Assembly (NCBI GenBank): GCA_023415915.1
Contig: JAEZIZ010000006.1
Location: 1-7,935, forward strand
Length of the DNA stretch: 7,935 nt
Source: Bacillota bacterium
GTDB lineage: Bacteria > Bacillota > Clostridia > Christensenellales > SZUA-584
Direction of reading: 5' to 3'
Shown piece after piece: positions 1 to 5,393 of this stretch. A program made the position numbers and the translations under genes. The notes beneath the pieces are model-generated. The model did no database searches and had not been told where the DNA came from. It worked only from the letters and a program-made list of their open reading frames with translations. The first letter of the stretch is position 1. Each line of letters starts with the position of its first letter.

Positions 1-122
1 GCTTTTACATCGTCGGGCATGTCGGGCAGCATCGAGCCCAGCTTTTTGAGCTCTTCGAGAGACATGCTGTTAAGGGTTTGCGCGTCAATGCTGAAAAGCC
101 CCGTAAACTCTTTTTTTCTCAT
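1..122 (-). CDS. 5' end of an unidentified gene downstream of DAHP synthase (runs off left edge)
   Basis: Reading leftward from an ATG at 122, 40 codons stay open to the window edge. The protein begins MRKKEFTGLFSIDAQ and continues with a short acidic helical stretch containing SLEELKKLG and LPDMPDD. A GGAGGT ribosome binding site (minus strand, 132-127) lies 4 nt before the ATG, which supports this start. It begins only 17 bp after the DAHP synthase stop codon, so the two are probably co-transcribed. An aromatic-pathway or linked metabolic role would fit the position, but nothing in these residues identifies a family. The 3' part is outside the window. Confidence 0.7.
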   Translation of the reverse strand, partial: MRKKEFTGLFSIDAQTLNSMSLEELKKLGSMLPDMPDDVK

Positions 123-139
123 ACAGACCTCCGTATGCT

Positions 140-1168
140 TTATACCATTTCGGCTATTTCGTATATCAGCCGCTCTGTTTCGTCCCACCCAAGGCACGGG
201 TCGGTGATGGACTGGCCGAACACGCTGCCGCCGACTTCCTGTTTGCCCGATACGAGGTAGCTTTCTATCATGAGGCCTTTAATGATTTTGCACAGCGACG
301 TATCATATCTGCGGCTTGCGAGCACTTCTTTGGCGATGCGGGGCTGCTCGAAGAAGCGGCGCATGGAATTGGCGTGGTTAGTGTCGACGATTATAGCGAG
401 GTTAGCAAGCTCCATCTCCATATATTTCTTAGCGAGGCGGCTTAAGTCTTCATAGTGGTAGTTGGGGACATTGCGGCCGGTGGGTTCTACGGCGCCGCGC
501 AGTACGGCGTGCGCAAGCGGATTGCCCGAAGTCACTACTTCCCAGCCGCGGTATAGGAACGTATGGCTCATCTGCGCGGCTTTTATAGAGTTGAGCATTA
601 CGGACAGATCGCCGCTTGTGGGGTTCTTCATGCCGACGGGCGCTTCGACGCCGCTGGCCGTAAGGCGATGCTGCTGGTTCTCCACGGAGCGGGCGCCAAC
701 GGCGTGGTAGGCGAGCACGTCCGAGAGGTAGGCGTAGTTTTCGGGATACAGCATCTCGTCGGCGGCGGGCAGTCCGAAGTCGTTTATCGCGCTGATATGA
801 AGGCTGCGGATGGCCTTTATGCCTTTTGCGAGGTTGCTTTCGCCCTCGGGATCGGGCTGGTGCAGCATGCCCTTGTAGCCTTCGCCCGTAGTGCGCGGCT
901 TGTTGGTATATATGCGCGGTATCATAATTATCTTGTCGGCAACTTTGGACTGTACTTTTGCCAGACGGGAAAGGTATTCGCGGACCGGGTCGGGGTGGTC
1001 GGCGGAGCAGGGGCCTATGATAAGCAAAAATCGCTTGTCAGTTCCTTCGAATATGGCGCGTATTTCGGCGTCGCGCTCCGCTTTGATGCGCGCGAGGCGC
1101 TCAGGCAAAGGCATCTGGGCAATTATTTCGTCCGGCCCCGGTATCTGGCGTATGTGCCTTAAGTTCAT
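140..1168 (-). CDS. aroF: Class I 3-deoxy-D-arabino-heptulosonate 7-phosphate (DAHP) synthase
   Basis: Cytosolic enzyme that condenses phosphoenolpyruvate with erythrose 4-phosphate to DAHP, the entry step to chorismate and the aromatic amino acids. The 342-residue length fits the AroF/AroG/AroH-type class I enzymes. The metal- and substrate-binding motifs are all visible: GPCS with Cys54, KPRTT at 90-94, DTNHANS with His265, IESYL with Glu302, and SITDPCLGW with Asp323. These match the Cys, His, Glu and Asp metal ligands known in the family. The frame stays open upstream to an ATG at 1246, but those 26 codons lie in the tandem hairpin repeats. The homologous protein starts at MNLRHIRQ (ATG at 1168), with only a weak purine-rich ribosome binding site (AAGAAAGAAG). 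Which aromatic amino acid inhibits it cannot be read from the sequence. The long structured leader suggests control at the RNA level. I see no T-box or obvious leader peptide. Confidence 0.96.
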   Translation of the reverse strand: MNLRHIRQIPGPDEIIAQMPLPERLARIKAERDAEIRAIFEGTDKRFLLIIGPCSADHPDPVREYLSRLAKVQSKVADKIIMIPRIYTNKPRTTGEGYKGMLHQPDPEGESNLAKGIKAIRSLHISAINDFGLPAADEMLYPENYAYLSDVLAYHAVGARSVENQQHRLTASGVEAPVGMKNPTSGDLSVMLNSIKAAQMSHTFLYRGWEVVTSGNPLAHAVLRGAVEPTGRNVPNYHYEDLSRLAKKYMEMELANLAIIVDTNHANSMRRFFEQPRIAKEVLASRRYDTSLCKIIKGLMIESYLVSGKQEVGGSVFGQSITDPCLGWDETERLIYEIAEMV

Positions 1169-1186
1169 TTCAGGTCTTCTTTCTTT

Positions 1187-1312
1187 CACCCCGCCAAGCC
1201 TCACGCCTTGTTGGGGACCCCGTATTTTCACCCCAACAAGCCTCACGTCTTGTTGGGGACCCCGTATTTACACCCCAACAAGCCTTACACCTTGTTGGGG
1301 ACCCCGTAGGTA
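1187..1312 (-). repeat. Three tandem 42-bp units, each a stem-loop, in the DAHP synthase leader
   Basis: Units occupy 1187-1228, 1229-1270 and 1271-1312. Units 2 and 3 each contain a perfect 10-bp inverted repeat, CCCCAACAAG and CTTGTTGGGG, around an 8-nt loop (arms 1231-1240/1249-1258 and 1273-1282/1291-1300). Unit 1 (1189-1198/1207-1216) has two mismatches. On the coding (minus) strand the loops read ACGTGAGG, GTGTAAGG and GCGTGAGG. A GGGGTCCCC segment at each unit junction adds a small inverted repeat. The array ends about 20 nt before the start codon, so it lies in the mRNA leader. Single relatives occur upstream of the genes at 4845 and 6615. Confidence 0.9.
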
Positions 1313-1326
1313 TAATATGTCACAAA

Positions 1327-1357
1327 AAAGCAGATCTTTTATGCGTATGGTCTGCTT
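1327..1357 (-). terminator. U-tailed hairpin at the start of the DAHP synthase leader (terminator or attenuator)
   Basis: On the minus strand AAGCAGA (1357-1351) and TCTGCTT (1334-1328) form a 7-bp stem around a 16-nt loop, and the second arm runs straight into a T run (six T's counting its last two). It lies just downstream of the predicted -10 box, so it would sit at the very 5' end of the transcript. It could be a weak terminator that trims readthrough from the desulfurase operon, an attenuator, or a 5' stabilising hairpin. Confidence 0.45.
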
Positions 1358-1361
1358 CCTC

Positions 1362-1390
1362 ATTATACCATATTAAGGGATAAAAGAAAA
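1362..1390 (-). promoter_or_regulatory. Predicted extended -10 promoter of the DAHP synthase gene
   Basis: The minus strand carries TGGTATAAT, an extended -10 with a perfect TATAAT at 1367-1362. The -35 region is poor: TTTTCT at 1390-1385 with 17-bp spacing. An extended -10 can work with a weak -35. Transcription would begin near 1356 and give a leader of about 190 nt. Confidence 0.55.
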
Positions 1391-1462
1391 AGGGGATATT
1401 TAAACGTTTTGCGCGCTCGGCATACGAGGCTTAATACGGGCAATGCTTCGCGATATATGAAA

Positions 1463-1496
1463 GGGAGGGCATCAATTACAGAGCGGACGCCCTCCC
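1463..1496 (-). terminator. Probable terminator of the encapsulin-desulfurase operon
   Basis: A perfect 8-bp inverted repeat, GGGAGGGC and GCCCTCCC (1463-1470 and 1489-1496), encloses an 18-nt loop. It begins 54 bp after the desulfurase stop codon. On the minus strand the second arm is followed by TTTCATAT, a short T tract. The stem is strong and GC-rich; the weak T tract lowers confidence. Confidence 0.5.
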
Positions 1497-1549
1497 AAAA
1501 CGCGTTATGCGGCTATACAAGCGTATTAACTGCGTGAACCAAAGAAAGG

Positions 1550-2965
1550 TCAGTACCCCGAGAGCTGGCGCACGGTATCTGTCAGCAGGTCGAGTTCTTC
1601 GAATGTGTTGTAAAGGCCTATCGACGCGCGGGCGGCGCTGTTTACGCCGAAGCGCTCAAGCACGGGCTGGGCGCAGTGTTTGCCGGCGCGTACAGCAACG
1701 CCTCTTTTGTCGAGCTGTTCCGCTATCATCGCGGCGTCCATGCTTTGAAGCACGAAGGAAACGACACTTATTTTATCCGCCGCGGTGCCTATGAGCGTAA
1801 GGCCGGGTATGCGCGAGAGATTATTCGTGAGGTAATTGGTAAGTTCCAGTTCGTGAAGGCGTATGCGCTCCATTCCGGCTGAGCGCAGGTAGTCCGCCGC
1901 GGCGCCTAGGCCAACCGCGCCCGCTATATTGCTCGTGCCCGCCTCGAATTTGTCGGGCGAACCCATATAATGCGTCCTTTCAAAGCGCACGTTCCTTATC
2001 ATTCCGCCGCCGCCCTGGTAAGGCGGCATAGCGGACAGCAGCTCCTTTTTGCCGTACAGTACGCCTATGCCTGTGGGGCCGTACATCTTATGGCCGGAAA
2101 GCACGAAGAAGTCGGCGTCAAGCTGCTTTACGTCTATGGGCATGTGGGGTGCTGACTGAGCGCCGTCTACCAGGAACAGCGCGCCATGCATATGTGCTAT
2201 GTCGGCCATAGCGCGCACCGGGTTCACCGTCCCCAGAACGTTGGAAACATGAGTTGCGGCCGCTATGCGCGTGCGCGGCGTGAACATGCGCCCATATTCA
2301 CTTAAGTTTATTTCGCCCCTGTCGTTTACCGGAGCCGCCTTTATCACAGCGCCGGTGCGCTGCGCGATAATCTGCCAGGGCACGATATTTGAGTGGTGCT
2401 CCATTTCGGTGAGCAGTATCTCGTCGCCTTCGCGCAGGTTCGTGCCGCCCCAGCTTGCCGCGACAAGGTTTATCGCTTCGGTCGCGCCCCGCACGAATAC
2501 TATCTCTTCGCGCGACGAAGCGCCCAAAAATAACCGCAGCTTTTCGCGCGCCTCCTCGTACGCTTCCGTCGCCTCGCGGGAAAGCTGGTGGGCGCCCCGG
2601 TGCACGTTTGAGTTTGTTTCGCGGTAGTAGCGGCAGACGGCGTCTATTACGCAGTTAGGCTTCTGAGTAGTCGCGGCGTTGTCTAGCCACACAAGCGGGC
2701 AGCCGTTCACCCGCCGCCGCAGTATCGGAAAGTCGTCGCGCAGCCCAGGGATGCCAGATGGGCGAGTTTTGCCGGGCGCGTGCGACAGGAAGTAATATAG
2801 CCCGCGCGCGTCCTGCTCCATATGCTCCGCGCCGGGGGGAGGTAAGTAAGAGCCGAAATTCAATGGCTTTAAGTCCTCCTCCCAGTACATGCGGTTAAGA
2901 GCGCCGCTTAATTCGTTTTCCAAGTTCTGCGGGGGCCAGCCCTGCATAAAGCTATCTGTAATCAT
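1550..2965 (-). CDS. sufS: SufS-type (class II) cysteine desulfurase with N-terminal extension, predicted encapsulin cargo
   Basis: PLP enzyme that removes sulfur from L-cysteine, giving alanine and an enzyme persulfide. The 471-residue protein has two parts. Residues 1 to about 75 are a Pro- and Gly-rich, poorly structured-looking extension containing GLYYFLSHAPG (55-65). From about residue 77 (DDFPILRRRVNG) it follows the usual SufS/CsdA fold: LDNAATTQKP (95-103), NVHRGAH (120-126), EHHSN (189-193), DGAQS (267-271), the PLP lysine Lys293 in SGHKMYGPTG, FEAGTSN (340-346), and the catalytic Cys431 in RAGKHCAQP. The start at 2965 is chosen for its GAGGTGG ribosome binding site and because the upstream ATG at 3016 would add 17 residues deep inside the shell gene. 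It overlaps the encapsulin gene by 14 bp, suggesting translational coupling. In family 2A encapsulin operons the desulfurase is the cargo and its N-terminal extension directs loading. The same role here is inferred from family and context. Confidence 0.96.
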   Translation of the reverse strand: MITDSFMQGWPPQNLENELSGALNRMYWEEDLKPLNFGSYLPPPGAEHMEQDARGLYYFLSHAPGKTRPSGIPGLRDDFPILRRRVNGCPLVWLDNAATTQKPNCVIDAVCRYYRETNSNVHRGAHQLSREATEAYEEAREKLRLFLGASSREEIVFVRGATEAINLVAASWGGTNLREGDEILLTEMEHHSNIVPWQIIAQRTGAVIKAAPVNDRGEINLSEYGRMFTPRTRIAAATHVSNVLGTVNPVRAMADIAHMHGALFLVDGAQSAPHMPIDVKQLDADFFVLSGHKMYGPTGIGVLYGKKELLSAMPPYQGGGGMIRNVRFERTHYMGSPDKFEAGTSNIAGAVGLGAAADYLRSAGMERIRLHELELTNYLTNNLSRIPGLTLIGTAADKISVVSFVLQSMDAAMIAEQLDKRGVAVRAGKHCAQPVLERFGVNSAARASIGLYNTFEELDLLTDTVRQLSGY

Positions 2966-2978
2966 AGTAGTTTCCCAC
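2952..2978 (-). promoter_or_regulatory. Overlapping stop/start and internal ribosome binding site between shell and cargo genes
   Basis: The desulfurase ATG (2965-2963) is read out of frame within the shell codons TAC-TAT-GAT. The shell TAG lies at 2954-2952, so the two reading frames share 14 bp. The GAGGTGG that serves the desulfurase lies in the codons for the shell's C-terminal Glu-Val-Gly. This arrangement suggests coupled translation, which would tie cargo to shell output. Confidence 0.75.
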
Positions 2979-3935
2979 CTCGACATCCTCCAGCATCGCA
3001 AGAGCGTCGTCGGCAAGTACGGCTACCGAGAAGTAGAGGCTTAAGATATAGGATGCTATCCCTCTGTTGTCTATGCCTCCGAATTTTATCGAGAGGCTGG
3101 GTATATCCGTTTCGTCGGGTATGCCCGGCTGGTGCAGGCCTATTACGCCCTGCTCTTTATCGCCCACGCGCATAAGCAGTATATTTGTCCTGCCGCCCTC
3201 CGCCTTAGCGAACGATCTGCCTCCCACGAGCAGCTTGTCGCACGGCACTATAGGCACTCCTCTCCACGTCATGAACGGGGAGCCTAACATATTGACTACT
3301 ACGGGTGGGACGCCCCTGCGCGTGCATTCCCTGCCGAAAGCCGCTATGGCTTTGGGATGCGCGAGGAAGAAGGCCGGTTTTTTCCACACCTTGGCAAGCA
3401 GTTCATCCATATCGTCAGGCGTGGGGGAGCCGTGCCGGGAGCGCACTATCATGTCGGGCGAGACGTTATTTACAAGCCCGAACTCACTGTCGTTTATCAT
3501 CTCGCATTCCTGACGCTCTTTCATGGCTTCAATAGTAAGCCTTATCTGTTCGTTCTTCTGGTCTATAGGCTTGTTGAATATATCCGTTACGTTAGTATTA
3601 AGGCGCAGTATAGTCTGTACAAGGCTGAGCATGTATTCCTTTGGCTCTTCCTCGTATTCGGGGAACGTTTGGGTTATCATATCTTCGTTTATATGCATGT
3701 AATTTGCAGCAATCAGTTTTTCTCCGTATTCGTTCATCTCTTCCATGCAGGGAGTCCTTTTTATACGGTTCACCCGGTAAATGCCCGCCTCTACGGGCAC
3801 CCACGGCAGTAACCGCAGCAGCCAGCGCGGGGTGATGCTATCCATCATAGGCACGGATTTGGTCGTATGTGAAAGCCGCCTTGCGGCATTGGGGTTTAAG
3901 CTTAATTGGCTCATTGTTATATCGGGTCTGTCCAT
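2952..3935 (-). CDS. srpI: Family 2A (SrpI-like) encapsulin shell protein
   Basis: HK97-fold shell protein expected to self-assemble into a cytosolic protein nanocompartment. The 327 residues match family 2A along most of their length. The N-terminal arm (NPNAARRLSHTTK, 14-26) leads into TPRWLLRLLPWVPVEAGIYR (35-54). The middle has SPTPDDMDELLAKVWKKPAF (170-189) and FLAHPKAIAAFGRECTRRGV (190-209), followed by GSPFMTWRGVPIVPCDKLL. The C-terminal part has GLHQPG, a GGIDNRGIASYILSLY segment (286-301) and the terminal ALAMLEDVEVG. There is no added cyclic-nucleotide-binding domain, which separates it from family 2B. The start at 3935 is preceded by GAAGGTG at good spacing; an ATG at 3968 in the same frame lacks a comparable site. 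It is the first gene of a two-gene operon with the desulfurase, whose start codon lies inside its last codons. Family members are linked to sulfur starvation and sulfur storage; the physiological role in this organism is inferred. Confidence 0.95.
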   Translation of the reverse strand: MDRPDITMSQLSLNPNAARRLSHTTKSVPMMDSITPRWLLRLLPWVPVEAGIYRVNRIKRTPCMEEMNEYGEKLIAANYMHINEDMITQTFPEYEEEPKEYMLSLVQTILRLNTNVTDIFNKPIDQKNEQIRLTIEAMKERQECEMINDSEFGLVNNVSPDMIVRSRHGSPTPDDMDELLAKVWKKPAFFLAHPKAIAAFGRECTRRGVPPVVVNMLGSPFMTWRGVPIVPCDKLLVGGRSFAKAEGGRTNILLMRVGDKEQGVIGLHQPGIPDETDIPSLSIKFGGIDNRGIASYILSLYFSVAVLADDALAMLEDVEVGNYYDYR

Positions 3936-4026
3936 TATTACACCTTCTTTTATTTGTTTCAGATTCAAGTATAAGGACGCGCGCCTTCCCGTGCTGTTTG
4001 TTTCGGGATATATGCAGTCCTCATTT

Positions 4027-4056
4027 ACTATATGAATTATGGGCGGCGTTAGTGAA
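4027..4056 (-). promoter_or_regulatory. Candidate promoter for the encapsulin-desulfurase operon
   Basis: Minus strand: -35 TTCACT (4056-4051), 18-bp spacer, -10 TATAGT (4032-4027), about 90 bp before the shell start codon. A second -10-like TATACT lies closer (3973-3968) but has no matching -35. I see no clear operator for a sulfur regulator. Confidence 0.35.
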
Positions 4057-4072
4057 GGAGGTAAGAGACATA

Positions 4073-4225
4073 GTGATGGGACAGCCTGTTAAATGCGGAT
4101 ACAGACCGGCAGGAGAGACAAGGATGCCATGGCGGCCTGTTAGGAAAAATGAAGGCCAAACACAGGTAATACACCTCATCCGTCCCGCACTAAATTGCTT
4201 TGATTTTTTGAAGCTGACAATTTAG
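4073..4225 (+). CDS. Possible small ORF with a near-perfect ribosome binding site (uncertain)
   Basis: A clear AAGGAGGT (4055-4062) precedes a GTG-ATG pair at 4073/4076, opening 50 codons that begin (V)MGQPVKCGYRPAGET and end in the long inverted repeat at 4182-4233. The spacing of 11-14 nt is long, and the last 19 or so residues are encoded by repeat sequence. It may be the head of a gene cut by the repeat, or not a gene at all. The protein resembles nothing I recognise. No promoter is evident. Confidence 0.2.
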   Translation: MMGQPVKCGYRPAGETRMPWRPVRKNEGQTQVIHLIRPALNCFDFLKLTI

Positions 4226-4256
4226 TGCGGGACACCTTCCCCTCAAGGGGAAGGCT
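4171..4256. repeat. Palindromic intergenic element with a 16-bp inverted repeat and an 8-bp hairpin
   Basis: Starts ACACCTCATCCGTC and ends CCTTCCCC-TCAA-GGGGAAGG (arms 4235-4242 and 4247-4254). Between these lies a perfect 16-bp inverted repeat, GTCCCGCACTAAATTG at 4182-4197 against 4218-4233, around a 20-nt T-rich loop. The flanks resemble a palindromic repeat I have seen described as widespread in gut Clostridia (recall, not checked). On either strand the long stem should fold strongly and could also stop transcription. Confidence 0.7.
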
Positions 4257-4276
4257 TGAATTCCGGAAAGCGTGTA

Positions 4277-4620
4277 GGCGGGCGTTCGAAGAATGCCCCT
4301 ACGCAGAGAAGTAACGTTCGCAGAATGAAGATGCATGCGGGCGGGTATACCCTTTCAGGGCACACGGCGGAGACCCGCCCCTACGTAGATAAGGAACGTT
4401 TGCAGAATGCAAACGCGTGCGGGCGTTCGAAGAACGCCCCTACGCAGAGAAGTAACGTTCGCAGAATGCAAATGCGGGCGGGTATACCCTTTCAGGGCAC
4501 ACGGCGGAGACCCGCCCCTACGTAGATAAGGAACGTTTGCAGAATGCAAACGCGGGCGGGCGTTCGAAGAACGCCCCTACGCAGAGAAGTAACGTTCGCA
4601 GAATGCAAATGCGGGCGGGG
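4277..4620. repeat. Tandem array of hairpin-forming intergenic units, period 137-141 bp
   Basis: Composite units start at 4280, 4421 and 4558 (the last is partial). Each has part A, a hairpin GGGCGTTC-GAA-GAACGCCC (best at 4421-4439; a G-T wobble in copy 1), and part B, a longer stem GGGCGGGT/ACCCGCCC (4339-4346/4373-4380 and 4476-4483/4510-4517). Both parts end in a shared tail, CCCCTACG...AACGTT.GCAGAATGCAAA. Copies 1 and 2 of part B are identical over about 78 bp, which points to recent duplication. The ORFs crossing it on both strands are products of the repeat, not genes. Confidence 0.85.
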
Positions 4621-4703
4621 GAATGCGGAGGCCTTCCCGGTTTTTGACCGCCAGAATATCGAATAACCAGGGTAGCTTGGTAATACATCTCGCAAAAAGT
4701 GGT

Positions 4704-4720
4704 ACAAAATACTATTTTGT
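4704..4720. promoter_or_regulatory. AT-rich dyad upstream of the 4845 promoter (possible operator)
   Basis: ACAAAAT and ATTTTGT are perfect 7-bp arms separated by ACT, ending 22 bp before the -35 box. The size and position would suit an activator site, but AT-rich dyads also arise by chance. Confidence 0.3.
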
Positions 4721-4742
4721 GATGATTTATGTAAAAAAGATA

Positions 4743-4771
4743 TTGACTTTACACACCAATTTATGTATTAT
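4743..4771 (+). promoter_or_regulatory. Strong sigma-A/70-type promoter for the coiled-coil gene
   Basis: TTGACT (4743-4748), 17-bp spacer, TATTAT (4766-4771): five of six matches in each box with ideal spacing. Transcription would start near 4778, giving a leader of about 65 nt that contains the CAAG/CTTG stem-loop. ATGTATTA is directly repeated at 4763 and 4782, across the -10 box and the predicted start. Confidence 0.7.
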
Positions 4772-4798
4772 ATGTTTATTGATGTATTAATAACAAGG

Positions 4799-4830
4799 TC
4801 TTCGGCAAGCCGCGGGACTTGCCGGGGCAG
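4799..4830 (+). repeat. CAAG/CTTG leader stem-loop, single copy, before the coiled-coil gene
   Basis: Arms CTTCGGCAAG (4800-4809) and CTTGCCGGGG (4818-4827) form a 10-bp stem with two G-T wobbles around the 8-nt loop CCGCGGGA. Compared with the DAHP synthase leader copies, the AA/TT pairs of the stem are replaced by GG/CC, so pairing is kept while sequence changes. The stem ends 17 nt before the start codon. Confidence 0.65.
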
Positions 4831-4844
4831 CGATAATATAAAGA

Positions 4845-5165
4845 ATGAGTGGTAGTATGATTAGAGGAATATCTGATTTAAGTTACAATGACGCAAAAAG
4901 GCTGGTAATAGCAATAATCGAACGAATGAAGGATGAAGAGGAAGCGCTGCTGAAGGAATCGGAGGAAAAGAAGATTACGATACTGCAGTGCGAGTACAAA
5001 AAAAGGCTGCTTAAAGGACATCAGGAGCAAAAGGAGAACGACATGCTGATAGAGGAGTGCAACAGAAGGATGGATGAGATAGAAGGGGAGCTTTTTGCGC
5101 TGGCAGACAGGAGAAACTATTTCGAGATACAGCTCGAGATGCTGGGCGCCAGGAAAGAGGCTTAA
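4845..5165 (+). CDS. Small coiled-coil protein of unknown function
   Basis: The product is 106 residues, soluble, highly charged and rich in Glu and Lys. After a short head (MSGSMIRGISDLSYNDAKRL), residues 20 to about 100 look like a long helix with heptad-like spacing of Leu, Ile and Met, so a coiled coil is likely. It contains one Cys in ILQCEYKKR (47-55) and a second in EECNRR (70-75). There is no signal peptide or membrane segment, and I do not recognise a family. Support for a real gene is the strong promoter upstream, a terminator downstream and a plausible soluble composition. The start is uncertain: neither the ATG at 4845 nor the one at 4857 has a convincing ribosome binding site. 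The leader stem-loop sits just upstream, so initiation may depend on that structure. It appears to be transcribed alone. Confidence 0.65.
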   Translation: MSGSMIRGISDLSYNDAKRLVIAIIERMKDEEEALLKESEEKKITILQCEYKKRLLKGHQEQKENDMLIEECNRRMDEIEGELFALADRRNYFEIQLEMLGARKEA

Positions 5166-5252
5166 CATAAAGCTTCGGCGAAGTTAAGGCTGCCGTTTTT
5201 TAAGAATCAGTTTATATAACGAGTTAACGTCAATTGAACATGTAAAACAAAA

Positions 5253-5273
5253 CCGCTGTTACGCGGCTTTTTT
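5253..5273 (+). terminator. Rho-independent terminator after the coiled-coil gene
   Basis: CCGC (5253-5256) and GCGG (5263-5266) pair around a 6-nt loop, followed by CTTTTTTATTTTTA. The stem is short but the T tract is good. A second T run (5196-5201) closer to the gene follows a weaker CGGC/GCCG pairing. Confidence 0.6.
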
Positions 5274-5393
5274 ATTTTTAGGACGGATATTTTGTGAATG
5301 GCGGTTATGGGAATACATTGGGCAGTTCTTTTGGTATGTTCTATTTCGGAAAAGGGACAATATACTTGGAGCGGTTAATAACAGGAGAAAACG

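Noticed and set aside
563..1162. Long plus-strand ORF of 199 residues opposite DAHP synthase
   Set aside because: It is fully antisense to a gene with every catalytic motif intact and has no family features or start signal of its own.
1169..1246. 26-residue N-terminal extension of DAHP synthase from the ATG at 1246
   Set aside because: It is encoded by the tandem hairpin units (near-repeated VGVKIRGPQQGVR-type peptides), has no ribosome binding site, and the family homology begins at MNLRHIRQ.
1187..1312. CRISPR array
   Set aside because: The 42-bp units abut with no unique spacers, and no cas gene is present.
1169..1380. T-box or aromatic amino acid leader peptide before DAHP synthase
   Set aside because: There is no T-box motif (AGGGTGG-type sequence followed by ACCGCG) and no short ORF rich in Trp, Phe or Tyr codons.
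4277..4620. CRISPR array or plasmid-type iterons
   Set aside because: The unit length is far too long for CRISPR and the intervening parts are themselves repeated. No replication initiator gene or other origin feature is nearby.
4256..4707. Plus- and minus-strand ORFs with repeated peptides over the tandem array
   Set aside because: Open frames arise from the repeat period; there is no start signal, and the peptides repeat only because the DNA does.
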